Source: an uncultured Clostridia bacterium (lineage in GTDB: Bacteria; Bacillota; Clostridia; Oscillospirales; CAG-272). From it: 37,282 nt of DNA. Position numbers and translations under genes: made by a program. Within the stretch, counting starts at the first letter, position 1; every line of letters begins with the position of its first letter. The stretch covers positions 66,139 through 103,420 of the forward strand of contig CANQMS010000004.1 in assembly GCA_947624995.1 (NCBI GenBank), written 5' to 3'. Below are positions 16,169 through 24,568 of this stretch, one piece after another. The notes under the pieces are model-generated. The model searched no databases, was not told where the DNA came from, and saw only the letters and a program-made list of their open reading frames with translations.

Positions 16169-17002
16169 ATGCAGTACAAAAAAATTCTCACGATACAGGA
16201 CATCTCCTGCGTCGGTCAGTGCTCGCTGACCGTCGCGCTCCCCATCCTCTCCGCCGCAGGAATGGAGACCTGCATCCTCCCATCCGCCGTCCTTTCGACG
16301 CACACAGCCGGATTCACCGGATTTACCGTCCGCGACCTGACGGACGACATCCCGGGGATCGCCGCGCACTGGAAAAAGGAAGGCATCGGCTTTGAAGCCG
16401 TCTACACCGGCTACCTCGGGAGCACGCAGCAGATCGAATACGTCAAAAGCATAATGGAAACGCTGCTCGTGCCGGGCGGACTTAAGATCGTCGACCCCGC
16501 CATGGCGGACAACGGAAAGCTCTACCCCGCGTTTGACGCGGAATACGTCGAGGCGATGAAGACGCTCGCGTTCACGGCGGACATTATCCTGCCGAACATC
16601 ACCGAGGCGTGCTTCCTCACCGGCGTCGAATACCGCGAGAGCTACGACGAAAAATACATAAATACTCTGCTCGACAGGCTCGCCGAGAGCGGCGCCGGGA
16701 CAGTCGTTCTGACAGGAGTCGGTTACAGGGACGGTAAAACGGGCGTCGTCGTCGCGAAAGGCTCCGACCGCAGCTATTACGAGCACAAAAAGATCGCGAA
16801 GGGCTGTCACGGTACGGGCGACGTGTACGCGTCCGCGTTTGTCGGCGCGCTCATGAACGGCATGTCCGCCTACGACTCCGCAAAGCTCGCCGCCGACTAC
16901 ACTGTCCGCACAATAGAAGTGACGCAGGACGACCCGACCCATTGGTACGGCGTCAAGTTCGAAGCTGTCCTGCCCGAGTTCATCCGTATGCTCGGGAAAT
17001 AA
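16169..17002 (+). CDS. pdxK: Pyridoxine/pyridoxal/pyridoxamine kinase
   Basis: A 277-residue ribokinase-fold enzyme that phosphorylates B6 vitamers to salvage PLP. Family features are the N-terminal ILTIQDISCVGQCSLTVALP, the STHTAGFTGFTVRDLTDDI region, DPAMADNGKLYP, the helix ILPNITEACFLTGVEY, and the active-site GCHGTGDVYASAF with the catalytic Asp in GTGD. The ATG has AAAGGA upstream. It is a single-gene unit with a consensus promoter and a 40-bp perfect palindrome 14 bp past the stop. The divergent sugar operon does not need PLP, so the shared promoter region is not explained by an obvious pathway link. Whether it prefers pyridoxine or the PdxY range of substrates cannot be told by eye. 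Confidence 0.93.
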   Translation: MQYKKILTIQDISCVGQCSLTVALPILSAAGMETCILPSAVLSTHTAGFTGFTVRDLTDDIPGIAAHWKKEGIGFEAVYTGYLGSTQQIEYVKSIMETLLVPGGLKIVDPAMADNGKLYPAFDAEYVEAMKTLAFTADIILPNITEACFLTGVEYRESYDEKYINTLLDRLAESGAGTVVLTGVGYRDGKTGVVVAKGSDRSYYEHKKIAKGCHGTGDVYASAFVGALMNGMSAYDSAKLAADYTVRTIEVTQDDPTHWYGVKFEAVLPEFIRMLGK

Positions 17003-17016
17003 GATTTGTATTGTTA

Positions 17017-17056
17017 TTCGGGGGAAGAAACCTTTGCAAAGGTTTCTTCCCCCGAA
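17017..17056. repeat. Perfect 40-bp palindrome (hairpin), likely transcription end of pdxK
   Basis: 20 bp fold back on the next 20 bp with no spacer (17017-17036 with 17037-17056). Only a broken T stretch (17062-17066) follows on the plus strand, so it is not a textbook intrinsic terminator. It lies between pdxK and the convergent tRNA-Pro region. Confidence 0.8.
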
Positions 17057-17081
17057 CCCCTATTTTCGAAAACTTTTATTA

Positions 17082-17126
17082 CCTAAACGCATAGGGGGAC
17101 GCATCGCGTCCCCCTATGCGTTTAGG
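17082..17126. repeat. 21-bp-stem hairpin repeat (copy 1)
   Basis: Stem 17082-17102 with 17106-17126, 3-nt loop. The inner part (atagggggacgc and its complement) is nearly the same as the inner part of the hairpin at 17194-17250, while the outer parts differ. Its right edge runs straight into a copy of the tRNA-Pro 3' end. Confidence 0.85.
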
Positions 17127-17203
17127 AGTGACTGGATTCTGAACCAATAGCGTATGTCGCTAACGCTCCATACGAAGCTGTTTCTCCTACCAGAGTCACT
17201 CCG
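17125..17203 (-). other. tRNA-like repeat element downstream of tRNA-Pro
   Basis: 79 nt on the minus strand that fold partly like a tRNA. There are six acceptor pairs (GGAGTG with CACTCC), a compact D-arm-like CTC-TGGTAG-GAG, a central 6-bp hairpin CGTATG/CATACG, and a T arm of 5 bp with loop TTCAGAAT (one base longer than normal). The 3' part is 21 of 22 nt identical to the end of the adjacent tRNA-Pro, displaced by 117 bp. The anticodon arm is not tRNA-like, so it is unlikely to be charged. It is flanked by long hairpins on both sides. It could be a tRNA-derived mobile repeat or a structured RNA processed together with tRNA-Pro. Confidence 0.6.
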
Positions 17204-17250
17204 AAATAGATAGGGGGCGCGATGCGCCCCCTATCTATTTCGGAGTGACT
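17194..17250. repeat. 27-bp-stem hairpin overlapping the tRNA-Pro 3' end (copy 2)
   Basis: Stem 17194-17220 with 17224-17250, loop gat. The outer 10 bp of the right arm are the 3' acceptor and T-stem strand of tRNA-Pro, and the left arm is the 5' acceptor of the tRNA-like element. Both RNAs therefore share complementary ends. Confidence 0.88.
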
Positions 17251-17313
17251 GGATTCGAACCAGCGGCCTCTTGGTCCCGAACCAAGCGCTCTACCGGACT
17301 GAGCCACACCCCG
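17240..17313 (-). tRNA. tRNA-Pro (anticodon CGG)
   Basis: A 74-nt cloverleaf on the minus strand. The acceptor is CGGGGTG with CACTCCG (one G-U), discriminator A, D arm GGCTCAG...GGTAGAGC, anticodon stem CTTGG/CCAAG with loop TTCGGGA giving CGG and G37, and T loop TTCGAAT. CCA is not encoded. It reads CCG proline codons, which suit this GC-rich genome. Confidence 0.97.
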
Positions 17314-17346
17314 TTTTGTTATGTGCCGTCTCACGACAGCCATAAC

Positions 17347-17375
17347 AGTATATCACCGCCTCGGCATAATGTCAA
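17347..17375 (-). promoter_or_regulatory. Promoter of tRNA-Pro
   Basis: Minus-strand consensus -35 TTGACA (17375-17370), 17-bp spacer, -10 TATACT (17352-17347), ending 33 bp before the mature tRNA 5' end. Confidence 0.9.
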
Positions 17376-17412
17376 GGGGTTGCGCGAAATTTTTTCGGAA
17401 TGCCCGTTCCGC

Positions 17413-19281
17413 TCATTCCGGGCGGCAGTTTTCCGCCGGCTTGTACGTCGGAACTATCTTCTCGACTATGTCTCTGATGTTCGGGTCCTCGCGCTTGTAC
17501 GCCGCCTCGAGCTCGCCGAGCTGTTCTATAAACTTCTCGTCGTCCATCTCTATCGGGCGCCCGATGTGTATGCGCCTGTTCGCCGTCTCGCGCAGACCCT
17601 CCTCCGCCATCAGTATCTCTTCATACAGCTTTTCGCCCGGGCGCAGACCCGTATAAACTATCTTGATGTCGACGTCCGGCTCGTACCCCGACAGCCTTAT
17701 GAGATTGCGCGCCATGTCCGCGATCTTGACCGGCTTGCCCATGTCGAGCACGAATATCTCGCCGCCGTGCGCGTAGTACGCCGCCTGGAGCACGAGCGAG
17801 ACAGCCTCAGGTATCGTCATGAAGAACCGCGTTATGTCCGGATGCGTGACCGTGACCGGTCCGCCCTCCGCGATCTGTTTTTCGAACAGCGGGATAACGC
17901 TCCCGTTGCTCCCGAGGACGTTTCCGAACCTGACGGCGACAAAATCGGTGCCTCTCGTCCTGCGGTCCATCATCTGCACGATCATCTCGCAGATGCGCTT
18001 CGATGCGCCCATGATGTTCGTAGGATTGACCGCCTTGTCGGTCGAGATGAGCACAAACTTCTTCACCCCGTACTTGACGGACATCGTCGCCATCTTATAC
18101 GTGCCGAAGACATTGTTCTTGACTGCCTCCGTCGGCGAGCCCTCCATGAGCGGCACGTGCTTGTGCGCCGCCGCGTGAAAGACGATGTCCGGGTGGTACT
18201 TGCCGAGAACGTAGTCGAGCCTTGCCGTGTTGCGGACAGAGCCGATGAGCACGGCGAGGTTCAGCTCCGGGAAGTGGCGCTCGAGCTCCATCTGTATATC
18301 GTAGGCGTTGTTCTCGTAAATATCGAAAATCAGAAGCAGCTCGGGACCGTTTTTCGCTATCTGGCGGCAGAGTTCGCTGCCGATAGAGCCGCCGCCCCCC
18401 GTCACCATAACGACCTTGCCGGATATATATGTACCGATCTCGTCGAGATTTACCTCGACCGGGTCGCGCCCGAGCAGGTCGAGCAGCTCGACGCTGCGCA
18501 GCTTGCTGACGCTAACCTGCCCGTTCACGAGCTGATAAACGCCGGGGAGCACCTTGACCTCGCACCCTGTGCGGCTGCATATCTCGAGTATGTCGCGCCG
18601 CGTCTGCCCGTCGCTCGTCGGGATCGCGTAAACGATCTCGTCGACCTTGTATCTCTTTACCATCTCGGGAATGTCGTATCTGTTCCCGACGACGGTGACG
18701 CCCTCAAGTATCTTGCCGTGCTTTGCCTCGTTGTCGTCAATGAGACATACGATCCTTCCCGAAGGCGCGTTCGGCGACGTATATTCCCGGAGGATGACGC
18801 GCGCCGCCTCGCCCGCGCCGACGACCATGACGTTGCGTTCGTCCTTCCCCGTGCTGATACGGACTATGTACTGCCTGATCGCGAGCACGAACCTGTACGA
18901 AAACCGAATCAGCAGCGTGAACAGCGCGGAAAGCATGAATCCGATGAAATAGTACGACCTCGGCATATTCGGATCGAATGCGACTATGATCACGCCGCCG
19001 ATTATAGTCAGAACAACGTATGCGCCGACTATCCTCAAAACAACGTCAAGGCTGACAAAGCTCCATATGCTGTTGTACAGCCTGAAAAAAGCAAAGATCA
19101 TGACGCATATCGCCGCCCAGTACAGTATCGTCGCGGCGTATTTGTCTATAAGATCCGTCGGTATTGCCGAGAGCCGGAACTCGAACCTGATAAAAAGCGC
19201 CAGCCCGAAGGCGGCGACCACGCCGACAACGTCGAGCGCTATCATCATCAGGATCGAATACAGCTTCTTTAATATTGCCAT
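17413..19281 (-). CDS. Membrane nucleotide-sugar 4,6-dehydratase (CapD/PglF/WbpM family)
   Basis: A 622-residue polysaccharide-biosynthesis enzyme. Four membrane helices occupy about 10-31, 48-66, 82-101 and 110-130. A CoA-binding-like Rossmann domain follows (VMVVGAGEAARVIL from 151), then an extended SDR domain. That domain has the NAD loop VTGGGGSIGSEL (about 293-304), HAAAHKHVPLME, and STDKAVNPTNIMGASKR. In this group the usual Tyr-x-x-x-Lys is replaced by Met-x-x-x-Lys, which fits UDP-GlcNAc 4,6-dehydratases. The likely product is a UDP-4-keto-6-deoxyhexose for surface glycans. AAGG precedes the ATG. No glycosyltransferases are beside it, so the pathway partner genes are elsewhere. Confidence 0.93.
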   Translation of the reverse strand: MAILKKLYSILMMIALDVVGVVAAFGLALFIRFEFRLSAIPTDLIDKYAATILYWAAICVMIFAFFRLYNSIWSFVSLDVVLRIVGAYVVLTIIGGVIIVAFDPNMPRSYYFIGFMLSALFTLLIRFSYRFVLAIRQYIVRISTGKDERNVMVVGAGEAARVILREYTSPNAPSGRIVCLIDDNEAKHGKILEGVTVVGNRYDIPEMVKRYKVDEIVYAIPTSDGQTRRDILEICSRTGCEVKVLPGVYQLVNGQVSVSKLRSVELLDLLGRDPVEVNLDEIGTYISGKVVMVTGGGGSIGSELCRQIAKNGPELLLIFDIYENNAYDIQMELERHFPELNLAVLIGSVRNTARLDYVLGKYHPDIVFHAAAHKHVPLMEGSPTEAVKNNVFGTYKMATMSVKYGVKKFVLISTDKAVNPTNIMGASKRICEMIVQMMDRRTRGTDFVAVRFGNVLGSNGSVIPLFEKQIAEGGPVTVTHPDITRFFMTIPEAVSLVLQAAYYAHGGEIFVLDMGKPVKIADMARNLIRLSGYEPDVDIKIVYTGLRPGEKLYEEILMAEEGLRETANRRIHIGRPIEMDDEKFIEQLGELEAAYKREDPNIRDIVEKIVPTYKPAENCRPE

Positions 19282-19358
19282 ATTGCCTTATTATATTTCT
19301 CCCGTGTTTGGACCGCGCGGCACGCGCCGCCCGGCGCGTACCCTTTGCGGGTCACTAT

Positions 19359-19387
19359 ATAATATCATAACCGCAGGGATAAATCAA
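19359..19387 (-). promoter_or_regulatory. Probable promoter of the nucleotide-sugar dehydratase gene
   Basis: Minus-strand -35 TTGATT (19387-19382), 17-bp spacer, -10 TATTAT (19364-19359), about 78 bp before the start codon. Confidence 0.55.
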
Positions 19388-19547
19388 CCGATTTCGCCAA
19401 ATTATTGACACATAAATCCGACAACAAAATGACGGCGGGCGCGTCCGCCGGTCCGCGCGGCGCCGGCTTTTTATCATGTCGGAAGAGATTATTTCCTTTT
19501 TCTGTATCATTTTTTGTGCAGATTGGGAAAAAGTTTTTTTCGCTTTT

Positions 19548-19615
19548 TTGAAAAAGAAGTCGAAATATGTGTTATAATAATTGTAATGTCCTTGCCCGCC
19601 GCAGCGGGCAAGGAC
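19548..19615 (+). promoter_or_regulatory. Promoter and 5' hairpin of the activase gene
   Basis: -35 TTGAAA (19548-19553), a longish 19-bp spacer and a consensus -10 TATAAT (19573-19578). The transcript would begin at or next to a perfect 12-bp stem (19588-19599 with 19604-19615, loop cgca). No U run follows, so the stem looks like a 5'-end stabiliser rather than a terminator. A second palindrome, tgaaagctttca, lies at 19619-19630. Confidence 0.7.
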
Positions 19616-19698
19616 GGCTGAAAGCTTTCACGGCTCCGTAATAAACGGCGCCGCGCGCTCATATTATTTACTATTTCTTACACAAACGAGGGTTACAT

Positions 19699-22600
19699 AT
19701 GTTCGAATATCGTGCAGGCGTGGACATCGGCTCGACAACGGTCAAGCTCGTCCTGCTCGACGGAGACGACAACATAATATACGGTCAGTACCGGCGCCAC
19801 CACGCGCACACGCAGGCAACGCTCTCCGAGCTCTTGCGGGAGGCGCGCGCTCTGACGGGCGAGTGCGCCCTCAGGATAAAAATAACCGGGTCCGGCTCGA
19901 TCAATCTCGGGCGCGCGCTCGGGATCGGCTTCATACAGGAGGTCGTCGCCGTCGCCTCCGCGCTCAGGCACGAGGCTCCGGACACGGACGTTGCGATAGA
20001 GCTCGGCGGTGAGGACGCGAAAATTATCTACTTCACGGGCGGGCTCGAGGAGCGCATGAACGGCGTCTGCGCCGGGGGGACAGGCTCCTTCATCGACCAG
20101 ATGGCTGCCCTTCTTCAGACGGATGCGGACGGGCTCAACGAGGAGGCGGCAAACTACCGCGAGATATATCCGATCGCCGCGCGCTGCGGCGTTTTCGCCA
20201 AGACTGATATACAGCCGCTCATAAACGAGGGCGCGACAAAGGCGGACCTCTCCGCCTCGATTTTCCAGGCGGTCGTCAACCAGACGATATCGGGTCTTGC
20301 CTGCGGCAAGCCGATACGCGGCAAGGTCGCCTTTCTCGGCGGTCCCTTGCACTTTCTCCCGGAGCTGAAGCGCGCGTTCATCCGCACGCTGCGGCTCACG
20401 CCGGAAAACGTCGTCGACCCGGACAACTCGCATCTTTTCGCCGCCATGGGCGCCGCGCTCGGCGCGGATGACGCAGAGCCCGTTTCGGCTGACGAGCTGA
20501 TCGCCCGCCTTGACCGCGGCGTCGCCGTCAGCTTTGAGATGCCGCGCCTCGAACCGCTCTTCGCCGACAGAGCGGAATTTGACGAATTCTGCCGCCGCCA
20601 CGACCGCGCGGTGCTTAAAAAAGGCGATATCTCCGCATACCGTGGGAACTGCTTTCTCGGCATAGACGCCGGCTCGACGACGACGAAGCTCGCGCTCATC
20701 GGCGAGGACGGGCAGCTCCTCTTCTCATATTACGCGAACAACAAGGGCAACCCGATAGCGACGGCGCAGGCTGCCGTCGGCGAGCTCGCCCGCGTCCTGC
20801 CGTGGGGCGCGAAGATCGTCCGCTCCTGCTCGACCGGCTACGGCGAGGAGCTTTTGAAGTCCGCCTTCGCCCTTGACGAGGGCGAGGTCGAGACGATAGC
20901 GCACACGACCGCCGCCGAATTCTTCGACCCGAATGTTGACTGCGTGCTCGACATCGGCGGGCAGGACATGAAGTGCATAAAGCTGAAGAACGGCGCTGTC
21001 GACACGATCCTTTTGAACGAAGCATGCTCGTCCGGGTGCGGCTCCTTCATTGAAAATTTCGCAAATTCGCTCGGCTTCACCGCGGAAGGATTCGCGAAGG
21101 AGGCGCTCTTCGCCGAAAATCCCGTCGACCTCGGCACGCGCTGCACGGTCTTCATGAATTCAAACGTCAAGCAGGCGCAGAAGGAGGGCGCGTCCGTCTC
21201 CGACATCTCGGCGGGGCTCGCTTACTCCGTCATCAAAAATGCGCTCTTCAAGGTAATAAAGCTCGCCTCCGCCGAGGACCTCGGCAAGAGTATCGTCGTG
21301 CAGGGCGGCACATTTTATAACAAAGCGGTGCTGCGCGCGTTCGAGAAGATTGCGGGCGTCGAGGCGACGTGCCCCGACATTTCCGGTCTCATGGGTGCCT
21401 TCGGCGCGGCGCTGATCGCGCGCTCGCACTACACGGGCGAGCGGTCAACCATGCTGCCGCTCGACGAGATAGAGTCGCTCGAATACACCTCCACGAGCAT
21501 CCGCTGCGGCGGCTGTTCCAACAACTGTATGCTCACGGTAAACAAGTTCGCGGGCGGCAGACGGCACATCACCGGCAACCGCTGCGAAAAAGGACTGCGC
21601 GGTACCGGAGCCGCAAAGAGCCGACCCAACATGTTCGAATACAAGCGCCGCAGGCTGTTCGACTATGAAAGCCTGCCGGAAGATTCCGCGCCGCGCGGCG
21701 TTATCGGCATACCGCGCGTACTGAACATGTACGAGAATTTCCCGTACTGGGCGACGTTTTTCCGCGAGCTCGGCTTCTCGGTGAAGCTCTCGCCGTTCTC
21801 GGACAGGAAGCTCTACGAGCGCGGGATGGAATCCATCCCGTCCGAATCGGAGTGCTACCCCGCAAAGCTCGCGCACGGTCACGTTCAGTGGCTCATCGAC
21901 GAGGGCATCAAGACGGTCTTTCACCCGTGCGTATTCTTCGAGCACCAGGAGACGCCGGACGCGCAGAACCACTACAACTGCCCGATCGTCGTCTCGTACC
22001 CGGAAAACCTGAAAAACAACGTCGAGGCGATAACGAACGGCGAGGTCCGATACGTCCGCCCGTTCATCGCCATGACAGACGAAAAGACGGCGGAGGACCG
22101 CCTCGTCCGCCTTTGCGCCGAGGAGTGGAACATCCCGGCGCACGACGTGCGCGCAGCCTGCCGCCTCGCGTGGACGGAGCAGCGCCGCGCGAAGGACGAT
22201 ATTGCCGCCGAGGGGAAAAAGCTGCTTTCCGAGATGGAAGCTGCCGGCGACCGCGGCATCGTCCTTGCCGGCAGACCTTATCACATCGACCCCGAAATAA
22301 ACCACGGGATCCCCGAGCTTATCGCCTCTTACGGGCTCTACGTTTTCAGCGAGGACAGCATCCCACACGACGGGGGGGAGGAGCGTCCGCTTCGCGTCGT
22401 CGACCAGTGGGTCTACCATTCCCGCCTCTATTCGGCAGCGGAGTTCGTCCGCGGGCGAAACGACCTCGAACTCATCCAGCTCAACTCGTTCGGCTGCGGG
22501 CTCGACGCCGTCACGACCGATCAGGTCAACGAGATCCTCGAGGGGAGCGGCAAGCTCTATACGCTTCTCAAGATAGACGAGGTCAACAATCTCGGCGCCG

Positions 22601-23925
22601 TCCGGATCCGCATCCGCAGCCTGCTTGCCGCTATGAACATGAGGCGGCAGGAGCACATCGTCGCCGACCCTAAGCCCGCCGTTTATCACAGGACCGAGTT
22701 CACGAAAGAGATGCACGACGTGGGCTACACGATCATCGCGCCGCAGATGAGCCCGATCCACTTCGACCTTGTCGCGCCCGTCTTTAAAAAATACGGCTAC
22801 AACGTCGTCGTTCTCGACAACGACAACCGCTCGGCGATCGACACCGGGCTCAAATACGTCAACAACGACGCGTGCTTCCCGTCGATCACCGCGGTCGGTC
22901 AGATCATGGAGGCGGTGCTCTCCGAGCGCTACGACACGGACAGACTCGCAATACTCATGACGCAGACGGGCGGCTGCTGCCGCGCGAGCAACTACGTCAG
23001 CTTTATCCGCCGCGCCCTTGACCGCGCCGGGCTCTCGCACATCCCCGTCATCTCGCTGAACGTCAACGGAATGGAGAAAAACGAGGGCTTCAAAACGCCG
23101 CCGATGATGATCCTCGACGCGCTGCACGCCGTCGTCTACGGCGACCTCTTCATGCGGTGCCTCTACCGCGTCCGCCCGTATGAGCTGACGCCCGGCTCAG
23201 CCAACGAGCTGCACCGCAAGTGGCGCGACATCGCCATAGACCAGCTCACGAACAAAAAGAGCAGATATACATATAAGGAAGTGTGCCGCGGCATCGTCGA
23301 GGCGTTCGACAACTTCCCGATAGACGAAGAAAAAAAGAAGCCCCGCGTCGGCATCGTCGGCGAGATACTCGTCAAGTATATGCCGCTCGCGAACAATCAC
23401 CTCGTCGACCTGCTCGAATCCGAGGGCGCCGAGGTGATCGTCCCCGACCTGCTCGATTTTCTCAATTACAGCCTCTATAATCCGCAGTACAAGCACGAAT
23501 TTCTCGGGACCTCGCGCTCGTCGTCGAACGTCTCAAAGCTCGCGATATCGGCGATACGCGCCGTCCGCGCGCCTGCGATAAAGGCGCTCGAGGCGAGCCG
23601 CCGGTTCGAGCCGCCCGTCCCGATAGAGCACATCGCGGAGATAACAAAGCCGTTTTTGTCTATCGGAAACCAGTACGGCGAGGGGTGGTTCCTCGCCGGG
23701 GAGATGATAGAGCTACTTCAGGGAGGCGTGCCGAACATCGTCTGCATCCAGCCATTCGCGTGCCTGCCGAACCACGTCGTCGGCAAGGGCGTCATAAAAT
23801 CGCTGCGCCGCGCGTACCCGGAGGCGAACATCGCCGCCGTCGACTACGATCCCGGCGCGTCCGAGGTCAATCAGCTCAACCGCATCAAGCTGATGCTCTC
23901 CGCCGCCGAGGCAGCGATAGGATAA
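19699..23925 (+). CDS. Double-ATPase acyl-CoA dehydratase activase-related fusion protein
   Basis: 1408 residues, ATG with GAGGG upstream. Two BcrAD/BadFG-type ASKHA ATPase domains are in tandem. Domain 1 (about 4-255) has VDIGSTTVKLVLLD, ELGGEDAKIIYF, CAGGTGSFIDQMA and RCGVFAKTDIQPL. Domain 2 (about 318-580) has IDAGSTTTKLALI, DIGGQDMKCIKL, SSGCGSFIENFA and RCTVFMNSNVKQA. In HgdC-type activases the Cys of these last two motif types hold a [4Fe-4S] cluster between subunits; here both domains keep them. A four-Cys knot (RCGGCSNNCML, later NRCEKG, about 598-630) follows, then DUF2229 and an HgdB-like C-terminal half (VFHPCVFFEHQE, MTQTGGCCRASNY). Length and order match the known giant fusion type of unknown substrate. 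It is a single-gene unit without a dehydratase neighbour. Confidence 0.92.
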   Translation: MFEYRAGVDIGSTTVKLVLLDGDDNIIYGQYRRHHAHTQATLSELLREARALTGECALRIKITGSGSINLGRALGIGFIQEVVAVASALRHEAPDTDVAIELGGEDAKIIYFTGGLEERMNGVCAGGTGSFIDQMAALLQTDADGLNEEAANYREIYPIAARCGVFAKTDIQPLINEGATKADLSASIFQAVVNQTISGLACGKPIRGKVAFLGGPLHFLPELKRAFIRTLRLTPENVVDPDNSHLFAAMGAALGADDAEPVSADELIARLDRGVAVSFEMPRLEPLFADRAEFDEFCRRHDRAVLKKGDISAYRGNCFLGIDAGSTTTKLALIGEDGQLLFSYYANNKGNPIATAQAAVGELARVLPWGAKIVRSCSTGYGEELLKSAFALDEGEVETIAHTTAAEFFDPNVDCVLDIGGQDMKCIKLKNGAVDTILLNEACSSGCGSFIENFANSLGFTAEGFAKEALFAENPVDLGTRCTVFMNSNVKQAQKEGASVSDISAGLAYSVIKNALFKVIKLASAEDLGKSIVVQGGTFYNKAVLRAFEKIAGVEATCPDISGLMGAFGAALIARSHYTGERSTMLPLDEIESLEYTSTSIRCGGCSNNCMLTVNKFAGGRRHITGNRCEKGLRGTGAAKSRPNMFEYKRRRLFDYESLPEDSAPRGVIGIPRVLNMYENFPYWATFFRELGFSVKLSPFSDRKLYERGMESIPSESECYPAKLAHGHVQWLIDEGIKTVFHPCVFFEHQETPDAQNHYNCPIVVSYPENLKNNVEAITNGEVRYVRPFIAMTDEKTAEDRLVRLCAEEWNIPAHDVRAACRLAWTEQRRAKDDIAAEGKKLLSEMEAAGDRGIVLAGRPYHIDPEINHGIPELIASYGLYVFSEDSIPHDGGEERPLRVVDQWVYHSRLYSAAEFVRGRNDLELIQLNSFGCGLDAVTTDQVNEILEGSGKLYTLLKIDEVNNLGAVRIRIRSLLAAMNMRRQEHIVADPKPAVYHRTEFTKEMHDVGYTIIAPQMSPIHFDLVAPVFKKYGYNVVVLDNDNRSAIDTGLKYVNNDACFPSITAVGQIMEAVLSERYDTDRLAILMTQTGGCCRASNYVSFIRRALDRAGLSHIPVISLNVNGMEKNEGFKTPPMMILDALHAVVYGDLFMRCLYRVRPYELTPGSANELHRKWRDIAIDQLTNKKSRYTYKEVCRGIVEAFDNFPIDEEKKKPRVGIVGEILVKYMPLANNHLVDLLESEGAEVIVPDLLDFLNYSLYNPQYKHEFLGTSRSSSNVSKLAISAIRAVRAPAIKALEASRRFEPPVPIEHIAEITKPFLSIGNQYGEGWFLAGEMIELLQGGVPNIVCIQPFACLPNHVVGKGVIKSLRRAYPEANIAAVDYDPGASEVNQLNRIKLMLSAAEAAIG

Positions 23926-24030
23926 AAACGTCCTCACCGCTTCGGGCGCCGCCTTCGGCGGGTGCCTGTTCCGGTGATGACCTTCAGTCGGCATCATTAT
24001 AAAGACAAACTCGTAATAACGACCGGAACG

Positions 24031-24060
24031 AAAACCGGGGAGCCTCCGCTCCCCGGTTTT
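24031..24060. terminator. Bidirectional intrinsic terminator
   Basis: 11-bp stem (24031-24041 with 24050-24060) with an 8-nt loop and flanking T or A runs. It lies between the convergent activase and YjbR-like genes, and its outer bases touch the stop codon of the latter. The 100 bp before it (23930-24030) contain only a weaker GC-rich foldback near 23947-23966. Confidence 0.85.
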
Positions 24061-24455
24061 TACTTTCCGTTCAGTATTCTTTTTCTCTTGCCCTCGGGCA
24101 GGCGCGTCAGCGTCAGCTCGTACGACCGTATAAGAAGGTCGCGGACGATCTCGTCGGGGACATGCTTTTTAGGAATTATCGAGTACCAGTGGCTGCCGTC
24201 GCGCTGATAGCACACTATCGTGCCGCGATACTGCCGGAGCAGCCATGCGCTGTCGCACGGGTCCACCTTGCAGGCGACGTTCGTCGGCTTCCCATCGGGA
24301 TTCAGGCTGACGGTCGCGAATATTCTGTCCGCCAGCCGGTAGCTCTTGTGCTGTTCGCCGAGGTCGTCGAGCCTTTCGACGCCGCGCATGGACAGAAGAA
24401 AATCTCCGATCCAATCATAATCCATGTAGTCGTGTTTTTCCTCTCCTATCAGCAT
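24060..24455 (-). CDS. MmcQ/YjbR-like protein
   Basis: 131 residues of the small YjbR/MmcQ fold, often annotated as DNA-binding on structural grounds only. Matching features are WIGDFLLSMRGVERLDDLG near the start, YRLADRIFATVSLNPDGKPTNVACKV, and the end pattern IPKKHVPDEIVRDLLIRSYELTLTRLP. I use ATG 24455, which has GGAAGG 6-7 nt before it; an in-frame ATG at 24425 is possible. 113 bp separate it from the hemW stop upstream, and no convincing promoter could be chosen there. No molecular function can be given. Confidence 0.82.
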   Translation of the reverse strand: MLIGEEKHDYMDYDWIGDFLLSMRGVERLDDLGEQHKSYRLADRIFATVSLNPDGKPTNVACKVDPCDSAWLLRQYRGTIVCYQRDGSHWYSIIPKKHVPDEIVRDLLIRSYELTLTRLPEGKRKRILNGK

Positions 24456-24568
24456 TTTGCCCTTCCCTTTTCCGCTTATTTCATCCGTATTCCGATCTCT
24501 GCCCCGAGAGCATGTGCATCACAGATTATTTTTATGCGGGAATTATTTTACTGCCGCATCCGTTACAG

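Larger units (their letters stand above)
19282..19698. other. 417-bp divergent intergenic region
   Basis: Holds the promoters of the dehydratase gene (minus) and the activase gene (plus). Between them are a GC-rich patch (about 19437-19475) and A/T-rich sequence (19490-19560). No open reading frame, riboswitch fold or tRNA is recognisable there. Confidence 0.7.

Noticed and set aside
17125-17262. attL/attR pair of an element integrated in tRNA-Pro
   Set aside because: The direct repeats are only 117 bp apart, with no integrase or cargo between them; a tRNA-derived repeat explains them better.
17122-17343. 73-codon minus-strand frame reading GVAQSGRALGSGPRGRWFESS
   Set aside because: This is a translation of tRNA-Pro and the tRNA-like repeat, a known false-gene pattern.
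17245-19272. 675-codon plus-strand frame
   Set aside because: It starts inside tRNA-Pro and runs antisense to the nucleotide-sugar dehydratase; its composition is typical of a shadow frame.
19585-19698. Riboswitch in the leader of the activase gene
   Set aside because: Only one perfect stem and a short palindrome are visible; no known aptamer core, alternative stem or terminator is recognisable.
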